From an uncultured Neisseria sp. (GTDB lineage: Bacteria; Pseudomonadota; Gammaproteobacteria; Burkholderiales; Neisseriaceae), in the NCBI GenBank assembly GCA_947097615.1, contig CAMURX010000002.1, positions 1-27,770 on the forward strand: a DNA stretch of 27,770 bases, in the 5' to 3' direction. Both the position numbers and the translations under genes were made by a program. The notes beneath the pieces were generated by a model, which made no database searches, was not told the origin of the DNA, and was given only the letters and a program-made list of their open reading frames with translations. Shown here in pieces: positions 15,130 to 23,400 of the stretch. How positions within the stretch are numbered: the stretch's first letter is position 1; each line of letters opens with the position of its first letter.

Positions 15130-16122
15130 TTATTTCACGCGTTCTTCGGTAGACAAAAGCTGGTCGCAGATGCGAACGGGAATGCCGTCAAACGCAACCA
15201 CTTTCTTGCCCGCAACCTCTTCCATCGTCAGCGTCGAGCCGACCACCCTATTGGCGATTTGGCGGCGCAGAATCGAACGGATTTCGCGGTTGCAGTAGAA
15301 CACCGCCTTGCCCGCGTTCAGATTGGGAATCAGCTCCACCGCCTGCGTCATCAGGTCAATCAAGTCCGCGCCCGCCTTGCCGTCTTTGGTGAGTTTCTTC
15401 ACATCCACATTGGCGATGCGCACCACATAACGCCAGTCGCGCACGCTCAAACCCAAGTCCCATTTGTAGTGCGAACGGTAGCCCTGATACATGCCGTTGT
15501 TGCCGTCATGCAGGGTAACTTCGCCCAAATCATGGTGCTGCAAGCCCGCCTTCGTGCCTTTCGGATAGATGCCGTGGCAGGTGTTCGCGCCCCACACCAC
15601 CAACCAAATAGAAGTGTTGTCCGCGCCTGTACCGCCGCCGTCCACGATGTTGCGGGCGTTTTCGGCGTGCAAATCGGAGAAGCGCGGCGCAAGGCCGTTG
15701 AACGCCGCGCCGTTCTGCGCCTGTGAACCGTAAAACAGCGTCTGCGCCATCTTCTGCGCCATCGCCTCCAAAAACGCACGCTCTTCGCTCATGCGCCACG
15801 CCGCCGAATTGCCGTTCAAATCGCACAGCGATTTGTCGGTTTCTGCATACGCTTCCAACATGCCGATGGCGTCGCTGATGGAAAGCACGGTAGATTTGGA
15901 CGGCTGCACACCCTGATAGAACATGCGCCAAGTTGCCTCCGGCAAGCCCGATCGGATGGTGGTTTTGTGCGCGGTCGTGCCGTTGGCCTCAATCATCACC
16001 AAATCATCGATTACCTCGTTGGTCTCGTTGAGCATCTCGACGACGTTCAGCAGTCTGCCGTCTGCGCCGGTACGCGCCATCACATCGGCCAGCGTCGGAT
16101 TCATTTGTTTTAAAACTGACAT
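15130..16122 (-). CDS. Major capsid protein (BPP-1 Bbp17-like)
   Basis: A 330-aa coat protein of the BPP-1-like type. Typical features are the N-terminal TLADVMARTGADGRLLNVVEMLNETNEVIDD, RSGLPEATWRMFYQGV, the Glu/Met-rich spine-like helix (EERAFLEAMAQKMAQTLFYG), GVGAD/GADNTSIWLVVWG and the C-terminal V.FDGIPVR.CDQLL. BPP-1 coat proteins have an HK97-type fold with permuted topology. AAAGGAC is 6 nt before the ATG. Position between scaffold and cement genes confirms the call. Confidence 0.92.
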   Translation of the reverse strand: MSVLKQMNPTLADVMARTGADGRLLNVVEMLNETNEVIDDLVMIEANGTTAHKTTIRSGLPEATWRMFYQGVQPSKSTVLSISDAIGMLEAYAETDKSLCDLNGNSAAWRMSEERAFLEAMAQKMAQTLFYGSQAQNGAAFNGLAPRFSDLHAENARNIVDGGGTGADNTSIWLVVWGANTCHGIYPKGTKAGLQHHDLGEVTLHDGNNGMYQGYRSHYKWDLGLSVRDWRYVVRIANVDVKKLTKDGKAGADLIDLMTQAVELIPNLNAGKAVFYCNREIRSILRRQIANRVVGSTLTMEEVAGKKVVAFDGIPVRICDQLLSTEERVK

Positions 16123-16139
16123 TTAAAGTCCTTTCTTCA

Positions 16140-16757
16140 TTAGGGGTTCATATTGCTTTTGGGAAAAATGCTTTGTGCGTCCGCCTGCGCCGCCTTGCCG
16201 CCGACAAAACCATCCTGCGACAAAGACCTGCCTGCGCGGTAGAACAAACGGATGATTTCTGGATGGTTGCCCAAGCCCGACTGCTCCAAAAGCGTTTTCA
16301 ACTCCGGCGATGCTAAGGCCTCCACCGCCTTCTTCGCCACCGCCAGATTCTCATCCAGCTTCTCGCCGCCGAACTCCGCGTCCGCGCGGGACTGCTGCGC
16401 CCAATCGTTGCGCGCCTCGGCCAGCCTGGCCGCCTGCTGCTGAGCCAGATGCGGCGCGATTTTGTTCAGCACAATGTCCGCCGCCTCCTGCGACAAACCC
16501 GCCTCCCGCGCCGCCTCGGCGTACACGCCGATGGTTGCCTCGTCAAATTCCATCCCCTCGGGCGGCTTGAACTCATACTGCTCCGGCACAACCGGCTGCT
16601 GCGGCTTATCGCCGTTTTCAGACGGCCTATCCTGCACACCGCCCTCGGACGGGTTTTCAGACGGCCTGTTCTCCGTCTCCTGCGGCGCACCGCCCAACAG
16701 CGTGTCCTGATTGTTTTCAGCACCCGCCGCCTGATTCTCCTGATTCGCTTCGCTCAT
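16140..16757 (-). CDS. Phage capsid scaffold protein
   Basis: A 205-aa acidic protein. Residues 1-60 are Asn/Gln/Glu/Pro-rich and probably disordered; two DUS copies in this part give the two RPSEN repeats. From about 70 it is helical (FDEATIGVYAEAAREAGLSQEAADIVLNKIAP), then has WAQQSRAD.EFGGEKL.ENLAVAKKA, a pattern common in podovirus scaffolds (W...D.EFGG). Scaffolds guide coat assembly and leave the head. An upstream in-frame GTG at 16766 is possible; the ATG is preferred, with GGAG about 10 nt before it. It overlaps the Bbp19-like gene by 41 nt. Confidence 0.85.
   Translation of the reverse strand: MSEANQENQAAGAENNQDTLLGGAPQETENRPSENPSEGGVQDRPSENGDKPQQPVVPEQYEFKPPEGMEFDEATIGVYAEAAREAGLSQEAADIVLNKIAPHLAQQQAARLAEARNDWAQQSRADAEFGGEKLDENLAVAKKAVEALASPELKTLLEQSGLGNHPEIIRLFYRAGRSLSQDGFVGGKAAQADAQSIFPKSNMNP
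16617..16628 (-). repeat. DUS inside the scaffold gene, copy 1
   Basis: Exact DUS in minus orientation, translated as the second RPSEN of the disordered N-terminal region. Confidence 0.9.
16656..16667 (-). repeat. DUS inside the scaffold gene, copy 2
   Basis: Exact DUS in minus orientation, 39 bp from copy 1 and in the same frame, translated as the first RPSEN. Confidence 0.9.
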
Positions 16758-17013
16758 CTTCTTCACGCTCCATCAACAACAAAAACTCATCGCAGTGCTT
16801 CACTGCGTCCAATAAAAACAACCCCTGCGCCCTGCGCCCCTCGTTAAAGGCCGTCTGCAAAGCGTCCGGCGAGAAACTCCCCCGCCACACACCCGCCTCG
16901 GCCAGCAGCAGGCGCACAATCCGCCGCCCCCACTCTTCGGCCATCAGCCGGGAAAAATCCTCCTCCCGCCGCCGCAGCGCACGGCGCAGCTTCTCCTGAT
17001 TGTCCCGATACAT
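16717..17013 (-). CDS. Bbp19-like phage protein
   Basis: A 98-aa helical protein resembling the Bbp19 family of BPP-1-like phages: a basic start, then GRRIVRLLLAEAGVWRGSFSPDALQTAFNEGRRAQGLFLLDAV and L.LM.RE near the end. These fit the family's RR.L..LL..AGV..SSF......A.NEGRR..G..L pattern. Function is not established; its place before scaffold and coat suggests a head or portal-associated role. It is the first gene of the capsid module, only 16 bp after a hairpin element, and overlaps the scaffold gene. Confidence 0.8.
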   Translation of the reverse strand: MYRDNQEKLRRALRRREEDFSRLMAEEWGRRIVRLLLAEAGVWRGSFSPDALQTAFNEGRRAQGLFLLDAVKHCDEFLLLMEREEDERSESGESGGGC

Positions 17014-17028
17014 CGCCTACCACCATTT

Positions 17029-17075
17029 GATTAAATACAGAAAGCCCGCAGAGCTTGCACCCTCTGCGGGCTTTC
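17029..17075 (-). terminator. Hairpin element copy 2, before the capsid module
   Basis: GAAAGCCCGCAGAG (17040-17053) pairs perfectly with CTCTGCGGGCTTTC (17062-17075) around an 8-nt loop. GATTAAATACAGAAAG at 17029-17044 is shared with the element at 11817. Read on the minus strand it is a terminator-like hairpin followed within about 27 nt by the Bbp19-like start codon. Confidence 0.75.
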
Positions 17076-17112
17076 GCTATGCGGGCAATGCTAAACCAAG
17101 CTGCCGTTTATG

Positions 17113-17144
17113 ATGGGTATGTGCCGCAAAAGCGGGATACCCAT
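17113..17144. promoter_or_regulatory. Inverted repeat, possible operator
   Basis: ATGGGTAT (17113-17120) is complementary to ATACCCAT (17137-17144), with an inner CCGC / GCGG pair around AAAA. Further single copies of the core lie at 17186-17192, 17249-17254 and 17272-17277. Repeated, mixed-orientation sites suggest binding of a regulator. Confidence 0.4.
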
Positions 17145-17332
17145 TAAAATAAATCCAACACTATGATTTTTATGAGGTTTTATCAATACCCAAAAACGTC
17201 ATACGCAACAGATTAAAAATTATATCCATATAAATCAAGTACATTTGATGGGTACGACCCTATTTGACCACATACCCGTTATTCTCCGCCGCCGCCCTTA
17301 CCATCGCCGTTTTTCAAACAAGGAAAAACGCC

Positions 17333-19405
17333 ATGGCCATCAGCAGTGAAAACCGAAAAACCGGCATCTTCACCGGCGACGGCAAGACTACCCGTTACCC
17401 TTTCGACTTCCGCATCCTCAAAGCCGAACACATCGCCGTCATCACCGACGACGCCATCGGCAACGAACACATTTTGTCCGAAGGCCGCGACTACACCGCC
17501 GCGCTGGAAACCGACGGCGGCCACATCGACTTGGCCGCGCCGCTGGCGAAAGGGCGCAGGCTCGTCATTGTCAGCAACCAGCCCTATCTGCAACCGGCCA
17601 TCTTCACCAACCACGGCGGCTTCCACCCCGCCAATCTCAACGACGCTCTGGACAAACTCGTCATTCAAGACCAGCAAATCCGCGAACAGGTCAGCCGCGC
17701 CCTCAAAGTCTCCGTCATCAGCAACGTGAACCTCACACTGCCCGCGCCCAGCCCGGGCAAGGGCATAGGCTGGAACGCCGACGGCAGCGGCTTGGAAAAC
17801 AACAACTACCCCGAACAGGCCGCTGCTTCCGCCGAACGCGCGGAGGATGCCGCAAAGCAGGCGGAAAACGAAGTCAAAAAAGTTTCCGCCGTATTATCCG
17901 GCCTGAAAACCGTTCCCACAACATTCGCCTCAATCGACCTGCTGCGGCAAGCCGTCAAAGGCGATTCGCCCGCCGCCATCGTCTCGTCCTACCACGAAGG
18001 CCAGCAGGTCGGTGGCGGCATCTTTATTGCCGACTTAAAAGATAAGGCCAGCGCAGATGACGGATATAACGTGATTGTCGATGTCGCCGGCGTGAGATGG
18101 AAGAGAATTCGCGGTGTCGGTGATGTCGTTAATTTTGAGACGCGGGCGAGATTTGTTGCCTCCGCGACAAAAATGTCCGAACTACCGGACGGCCTGACAG
18201 TTTTTGCTGGGGGCTATCAGTACATAAAGGATGCAGCCAGCCAATATATTCCGGATCTGCCGGGATGGCGACCAGTGAACGAATCGTTCGGGCATTTTGA
18301 CGCTGGATATACCGAATCCGGAAAATCAAGCGTAACGACCAAATATGTCAACACTGATGGGCTGACATATAACGTTACATACGTTTCAAACATCAAGCCT
18401 ACTACAATCCGCAAATATTACAGCGGACTGGACAAATCCACGAATACTGCTGATTTGGTAACGCTTAGAGACGCAGCGGCTGTAAAAAAATATCCGAGCA
18501 TCTTGCTTAATTCCGATGTGTTTTTTACCACTTCCAACATTGCGGCAGGTAAAACAAAAATCCAAGGATTACAGGTGGTTGACAATGAAATAATTCGAGA
18601 TTTCGACCGCCAGGATAATCGCGATGCTCTGGTAATGTTGCGATCTGGTTGGCTTGATGTTGTGAAAAAATCAGACAATCTGTCGATGGAACAAATTAAA
18701 AATAAGGGGATAGCCTGGTCTGCCTATTTTGGCCCGACTTTGATTAAAGACGGCGTCATCCCAGAAGGATTACCTTCGGTCGAATTAAGTGCGCGCAATA
18801 TTATAGGGCAAAAGCCGAATCGCGATATTGTCATTATCCAGGTGCAGGGCGAAACAGGAAAGTCGGGGTGCACCATTCAAAAGGCGGCGGAATTATTATT
18901 GGCGGAAGGATGTGTATTTGGCTACAACCTGGACGGCGGCGGCTCGACTCAGATGTGGTGGCAAGATTGTTATTCGTTTCTATCGTCAGACTCCGATTTT
19001 TCGAAAGAACGCGCTGTTGGCGGAATTATTGAAATTCGTGCCGACGACACAGGGATATTCGATACGGGATGGCAATCCCTCCAGGTGGCAAAAGGTATCA
19101 GCTCCGCCGATGCTGATTTAAATATACCCGCCGTCTGTTATCGGCAGGTGGGGGCTGAAATACAACTGCGAATCAGCGTTTCAGGCAATTTTGCGGCCGG
19201 TTATAAAAAGGTTATTACCACACAGCCAATCCCGCTACGGTTCACCTCTGTCAATTTTCGGGACATGCGTGGGATGCTTGTTGGCGCAGACCTGTCGTAC
19301 GGGATGTGGTATGCAGGGAATTATTTAAGTTTAAGGGCTATTGAAAAATCCCCGTACTTCACGGGGACGTTTAAATGGTATCCAAGGAATTCATTTACAT
19401 ATTAG
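17333..19405 (+). CDS. Tail fibre with T7-like base and phosphodiester glycosidase domain
   Basis: A 690-aa probable receptor-binding protein. Residues 1-130 match the T7 tail-fibre virion-attachment domain (F.GDG.TT.Y.FDF..L....I.V.., then NQPYLQPAIFTN and FHPANLNDALDKLVIQDQQI). Then come a Pro/Gly linker, an Ala-rich coiled-coil-like stretch (160-190), two tailspike-like short modules (about 195-260 and 265-315) and, at about 385-568, a phosphodiester glycosidase (NAGPA, DUF2233-like) domain with NSDVFF near its start and the signature NLDGGGSTQM at 532-541. The C-terminus (570-690) is beta-rich, perhaps trimerising or binding. NAGPA enzymes cut sugar-1-phosphodiester bonds, so the fibre may degrade a phosphate-linked surface glycan. 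AAGGA is 8 nt before the ATG. From about 18030 the gene is clearly more AT-rich than its 5' part, a sign of exchange of the receptor-binding half. Confidence 0.85.
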   Translation: MAISSENRKTGIFTGDGKTTRYPFDFRILKAEHIAVITDDAIGNEHILSEGRDYTAALETDGGHIDLAAPLAKGRRLVIVSNQPYLQPAIFTNHGGFHPANLNDALDKLVIQDQQIREQVSRALKVSVISNVNLTLPAPSPGKGIGWNADGSGLENNNYPEQAAASAERAEDAAKQAENEVKKVSAVLSGLKTVPTTFASIDLLRQAVKGDSPAAIVSSYHEGQQVGGGIFIADLKDKASADDGYNVIVDVAGVRWKRIRGVGDVVNFETRARFVASATKMSELPDGLTVFAGGYQYIKDAASQYIPDLPGWRPVNESFGHFDAGYTESGKSSVTTKYVNTDGLTYNVTYVSNIKPTTIRKYYSGLDKSTNTADLVTLRDAAAVKKYPSILLNSDVFFTTSNIAAGKTKIQGLQVVDNEIIRDFDRQDNRDALVMLRSGWLDVVKKSDNLSMEQIKNKGIAWSAYFGPTLIKDGVIPEGLPSVELSARNIIGQKPNRDIVIIQVQGETGKSGCTIQKAAELLLAEGCVFGYNLDGGGSTQMWWQDCYSFLSSDSDFSKERAVGGIIEIRADDTGIFDTGWQSLQVAKGISSADADLNIPAVCYRQVGAEIQLRISVSGNFAAGYKKVITTQPIPLRFTSVNFRDMRGMLVGADLSYGMWYAGNYLSLRAIEKSPYFTGTFKWYPRNSFTY

Positions 19406-19413
19406 GAGTTTTT

Positions 19414-19998
19414 ATGTTTGGTCTTTTCAAAAGCAACGGCCACTTGGATTGTTGCCTGCAAATCATGCCCGAAATCATGCCTGACGGATGGTTTGTATTG
19501 GAGGTAAATAAAACGGGCGGATGTATGTGGTCGGACGGAAAAACCGTGTTTTATCCCGATACCCTGCCGCCTTCCGAAAATCATATTTGGTCATCTGACG
19601 GATGGCTGGAGGATACGGCTGGCCTGATAGAATCAGCCAAGGCATTAAAAATCAAACAACTTAACGCTGCTGCCCAAGCCTATATCGACCGAGCTGCCGA
19701 GACCGATAAAGTGCCTGATTTCGAGGTGCAGACGTGGACAATTCAAGCCGCCGAAGCGAAGACGTGGCAGGCAGATAAAACTGCGCCCACTCCTGTACTA
19801 GACGGCATCGCTGTCGCTCGCGGCATCCCCGCCGATATGCTCAAGGCCTCTGCGCTGCGGAAAACGCTGGCTTATGAAAAGCTGACCGCACATATCGCGG
19901 GACAGCGTCAGGCACTGCAAAGCAAAATCGAAACTGCCAAGACGCAGGCCGAGCTGGATAAGATTGCGATCACATTTACCGTACCGGAGGCTGTCTGA
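19414..19998 (+). CDS. Tail-fibre assembly-like protein
   Basis: A 194-aa protein directly after the fibre gene (8 bp), where phages commonly encode a fibre chaperone. N-terminal part (1-75) contains a small beta domain with Trp/Asp motifs (DGWFVLEVNKTGGCMWSDGK, FYPDTLPPSENHIWSSDGW). The C-terminal half is helical: KALKIKQLNAAAQAYIDRAA, FEVQTWTIQAAEAKTWQADK and RQALQSKIETAKTQAELDKI, the pattern of tail-fibre assembly and DUF4376-type proteins. TAGGAG precedes the ATG at 19414; the open frame begins earlier but overlaps the fibre. The helical part resembles fibre accessory proteins; the exact role is inferred from position. Confidence 0.72.
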   Translation: MFGLFKSNGHLDCCLQIMPEIMPDGWFVLEVNKTGGCMWSDGKTVFYPDTLPPSENHIWSSDGWLEDTAGLIESAKALKIKQLNAAAQAYIDRAAETDKVPDFEVQTWTIQAAEAKTWQADKTAPTPVLDGIAVARGIPADMLKASALRKTLAYEKLTAHIAGQRQALQSKIETAKTQAELDKIAITFTVPEAV

Positions 19999-20000
19999 AA

Positions 20001-20453
20001 ATGAGCAAAGTCTATCTGGCTATGTACAAGGGACGAAAAGACGGGCGAGGTGTCAAAGTTTGGGCGGCACGAATCGCAGACTGGGTTGTACGCACTGTCA
20101 CCCGCAGCCCTTACAGCCATTGCGAAATCGCGGTAGAGCATCCGCGCGACGGCCTGTTTGATTGTTATTCGTCCAGCGCGAGAGACGGCGGGGTGCGCGT
20201 TAAAACCATGCCTCTGCCTGCCGACAAATGGGACTTAATCCCGCTGCCGCAATCTGTTGCCATATCGGCCTGCCGCTTGTTCCGCCGCACACACGGGGCA
20301 GGTTACGACTGGCTAGGTGCGATTGGCGTGGTACTCAAATCACCACACAGCAAAAGCCGCTGGTTTTGCAGCGAATGGTGCGCCTATGCAATAGGCTGCA
20401 CCAACCCGCACCGGTACACCCCAGGAGAATTGGCGGATACCATTAAACCGTGA
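20001..20453 (+). CDS. Permuted NlpC/P60-type cysteine peptidase
   Basis: A 150-aa papain-like protein with the circularly permuted order of the YiiX/YaeF-type NlpC/P60 proteins: H40 and E42 in SPYSHCEIAV come first and the probable nucleophile C123 in RWFCSEWCAYA comes last, followed by P..YTPGEL. Such proteins occur near tail-fibre genes of many prophages and are often misnamed enoyl-CoA hydratase. Possible roles are cutting cell-wall peptide or amide bonds at entry, or acting on lipids or acylated proteins. It starts 2 bp after the previous stop, so it belongs to the fibre operon. The active-site assignment is from motif spacing only. Confidence 0.78.
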   Translation: MSKVYLAMYKGRKDGRGVKVWAARIADWVVRTVTRSPYSHCEIAVEHPRDGLFDCYSSSARDGGVRVKTMPLPADKWDLIPLPQSVAISACRLFRRTHGAGYDWLGAIGVVLKSPHSKSRWFCSEWCAYAIGCTNPHRYTPGELADTIKP

Positions 20454-20470
20454 TTTTAAAATCGCATGAC

Positions 20471-20492
20471 AGGCCGTCTCAGACGGCCTTTT
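20471..20492. terminator. Shared terminator made from overlapping DUS arms
   Basis: AGGCCGTCT (20471-20479) and AGACGGCCT (20481-20489) form a near-perfect palindrome followed by TTTT. It lies between the convergent peptidase (+) and polyvalent (-) genes, each stop within about 20 bp. It resembles a collapsed inverted DUS pair in which the shared AA/TT ends are lost. Confidence 0.75.
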
Positions 20493-20494
20493 AC

Positions 20495-23400
20495 TTATTT
20501 CCCCTCATAACCGAACAGCAAGGCCGCCGGATTGTCGGTTTTATCCTTGTTCAACGCCTCCGCCCCTTTTATTGTGCGGTTGATTTGCGCCGACGGCAAG
20601 CCGAAACCGCTGCCCAGCAGGTTGATGGTGGCCGTTGCCAGCCCCTTGTCAAACTCGCCCTGTTGCGCCTGTTGCGCCAGCTTGTAGGTGTCGGCAATCG
20701 GGCGCAAACCTACGGGGCCGTTGTAGCCGTAAAACTTCCCACCGGTGGCAATGTCGCCCAACTGCGCCAGTTCGCGCCCGCCGACGAACATCCCCAGCAT
20801 GAAGCTGATTTGTTCCTTGGCCAGCTTTTTCGCCAAATCGTCGTCATCGTCGCCCGGGGTAAGCAGGCTTTTGAACAAGGCCGTCAGCGCTGTCGGCACA
20901 ACCCACTGCAACAGCAGGTGCGCCGCCATTTTGCCCTTGTTTCGCTCCGTCATCGCCGTGGCCGCGCCCATGTTCAGCGCGGTGTTCATGTAAGAGTAAA
21001 ACACCGTGAACAGCTTAGTCGTCGCGCCGCCGCGCTCCAATGCCGACAAGTCTTTCGCCTGCCCGCCGCCCTGCGTGTCCAGCACGGTCTGATCGGCCAC
21101 CTGCACCGCATCTTCCTGCGCCATGCCCGCATCCTGCGCCTTCATCATCGCGCCGTGCCAAACAACGGTGTCGACGATTTGCTGCATCCGCATCATCATC
21201 CAGTAGGCGTAGCGGCGGATGATGCCGTCGCTGCCGTTGACGCTGTTGGCAACCTCGTTCAGTTCGCGGAATCGCGTGCGCGTGCGGTTTGCCATCATCT
21301 CCGACAACTCGTTCGCACCGCGCGTAGACGCTACGGGATGGGCGAAGTAGGTCATCACCGCCTTGGCCGTATAGCCCGCACCCAGCCGCGTCATGGCCGG
21401 GACAATGCCCGTCAGCTGCATGGCCGCCGAAGTGACATTGAAACCCAAGCCCGCCACGCTCACGTTCTGCCGCAGCCGCGCGGATATTGTGTCCAAAGCC
21501 TGTGCCGCGCCGCTGTTGCCCGCCGCAATGTCTTTCACGGCCGCGGACAACTGCCGCTTGGCTGCCGCGCCGTAGTGCTGCCGTATCAGTGTGTCCAGTG
21601 TGTGCGAGTTCAGCAGGCGGTTGGCATCCGCCACCGCCTCGCGGTGCGTCAGGTCGTGGATGATTTCATTCACCGCGTCATAAGTCACGTTCAGACTCAA
21701 ACGCAGCGGGCGGCCTTTCACTTCGTTCACGCGCTGCTTGGTGAACGTGCGCCGCGTCGCCGCCGCCAAACCGGCCGCGCCCGCCTGCGCCAGCGCTTCG
21801 GTCGAAGCCTCGTTCTTCTCCGCCGCCCCGTCCGCCTCAAGGTCGTATTTGGCCGGATAGTAGCCGCCGCGCAGCTCCACTTCCACGCCGTCGGCCGACA
21901 TGATTTTGAACGGACGCGCTTCTACCCAATCCGGCTCTACGCCCGTCATCCGCCGTTCCAACGCGGCAATCTGCGGCCGGTAGCTTTCCAGCAAGTCCCA
22001 CGCACCCTGAACGGCATGCCATTCTTCCGCCGTCAGCGTCGATACTGCCCGTTCCACGTCGGCAAGATGCCAGCCGCTGCCGTCCAGCAGACGCTGCAAA
22101 TTGCCCGCGTTGCCCATATTCAGCGCAACGGCGAAAAGCTGCTCGCGCGTCAGCCTGCCCAAGCCCTGATAGTCGCGCTTCTGCTCCAACATCCCTTTCA
22201 GACGGCCTGTATGTTTCGCCAGCGGTTGCAGCACCGCATACAGCTTTTCCGCCGCCTCTGCCGTCATCGTCGCTTCGCGGTCGGCGGCCTGTTTCAGCGG
22301 CAGGATGAAATGGCGGAAGAACGCCCCGTTGTCCTTGCCATCGTCGAAAATCCGCGCGATGGTCGAGATTTTGAGGTGGCCCCACCAAACGCCCGAGAGC
22401 CATTGCGCCGATTTCTCCCAGCGCGTTGCCGCCTCGCGCCGAACTTTGGCCTTGCGCCCCTGCGCCTTGGCCGACGCTTCCAGCACGCCCGCCAGCTCGT
22501 CGCGCACCTCCTGATAGCTGCGCTTGGCCTGATTGGACAGCAGCCTGTTTTTCAGACGGCCTAAGTGCTCCAACTGGCGCACCGTGTCGGCCAAGCCGCG
22601 CATTTCCTCCACCGTCATTTCCCGCCAGCTTGTGCGGCTGATACGGTCGATGTATTCGGGGTCGAGATTGTGCGCCACGCCTTCGGCTTCCATCTCCTGC
22701 ACAAAGCGGTAGGCCGATTTGCGCCGGTCGGTTTCTTTCAGCGACAAGGGGCGCAGCTCCACGTCTTCCAGCAGGGCTTCGATTTGCTCGCGGAAGGCAA
22801 TGTCCACACCCGTCTGCACGCGGTCGAACTTGGCAAGGTATTTGCGCGTCTTCTCCATCTCCTCCCGCGCCAGCAGCGTTTCCCGCGCCAGCGCGTTCTG
22901 AATGAGCTGGCTGCGCTTGTGCGCCGCCGCCGTCGCCGTATCGCCCGCCTTAAACGCCTTTTCCGCCGCCTTGGCCGCCGCCGCTTCCTGCCGCGTGAAC
23001 ACACCCGGGCGCAAATCGCGCGTCTTCATCTGCGCCACCCGCTCTTTTGCCGACACCTTCGCCGCCTGTTTGAGCAGGGCGGCAGAGCCGACGGCCTCAT
23101 CCAGCCGCTTCAACTCCGCCGCGATAATCCGCGCACGCAGGCCGTTGTGCACCGCCAAATCGGCCGCCTCTTCAAAGTCCGCCTGTGTCGGCACTTCGCC
23201 TTTCTCGGCCAAGAGGTTCAGCATGGCCGTGCGCTCGATTTCCTCCTGCGGCGGCAGGGCTTCGGCCAAAGCCTGCACCAGTTCGAGGCCGTCTGAAAAC
23301 ACCGGCTCGCCGTTTTCGTCGAGTATCAGCCCCGCCGCCAAATCCGCGTGCATGCCGCCCGTTTTCGCCGTCATGCCGCGCTCTTGCAGGATTTTCGCCC

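Larger units (their letters stand above)
17014..17332. other. Divergent intergenic region with hairpin and TACCCA motifs
   Basis: A 319-bp gap between the minus-strand capsid module and the plus-strand tail-fibre cassette. It holds a strong hairpin next to the capsid genes, an AT-rich middle (about 17145-17250) and five copies of a TGGGTA/TACCCA core. It probably contains promoters for one or both directions; I cannot fix a confident -10/-35 pair. Confidence 0.6.

Noticed and set aside
17333..19405. Diversity-generating retroelement target in the fibre
   Set aside because: BPP-1 likeness made this worth checking, but I see no reverse transcriptase, template repeat or C-type-lectin-like variable end in the window.
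20450..22564. Long plus-strand frame (704 aa)
   Set aside because: Lies opposite the polyvalent gene, is Arg/His/Gln-rich without domain motifs, and is explained by codon bias of the other strand. The same holds for the 23948-25204 frame.
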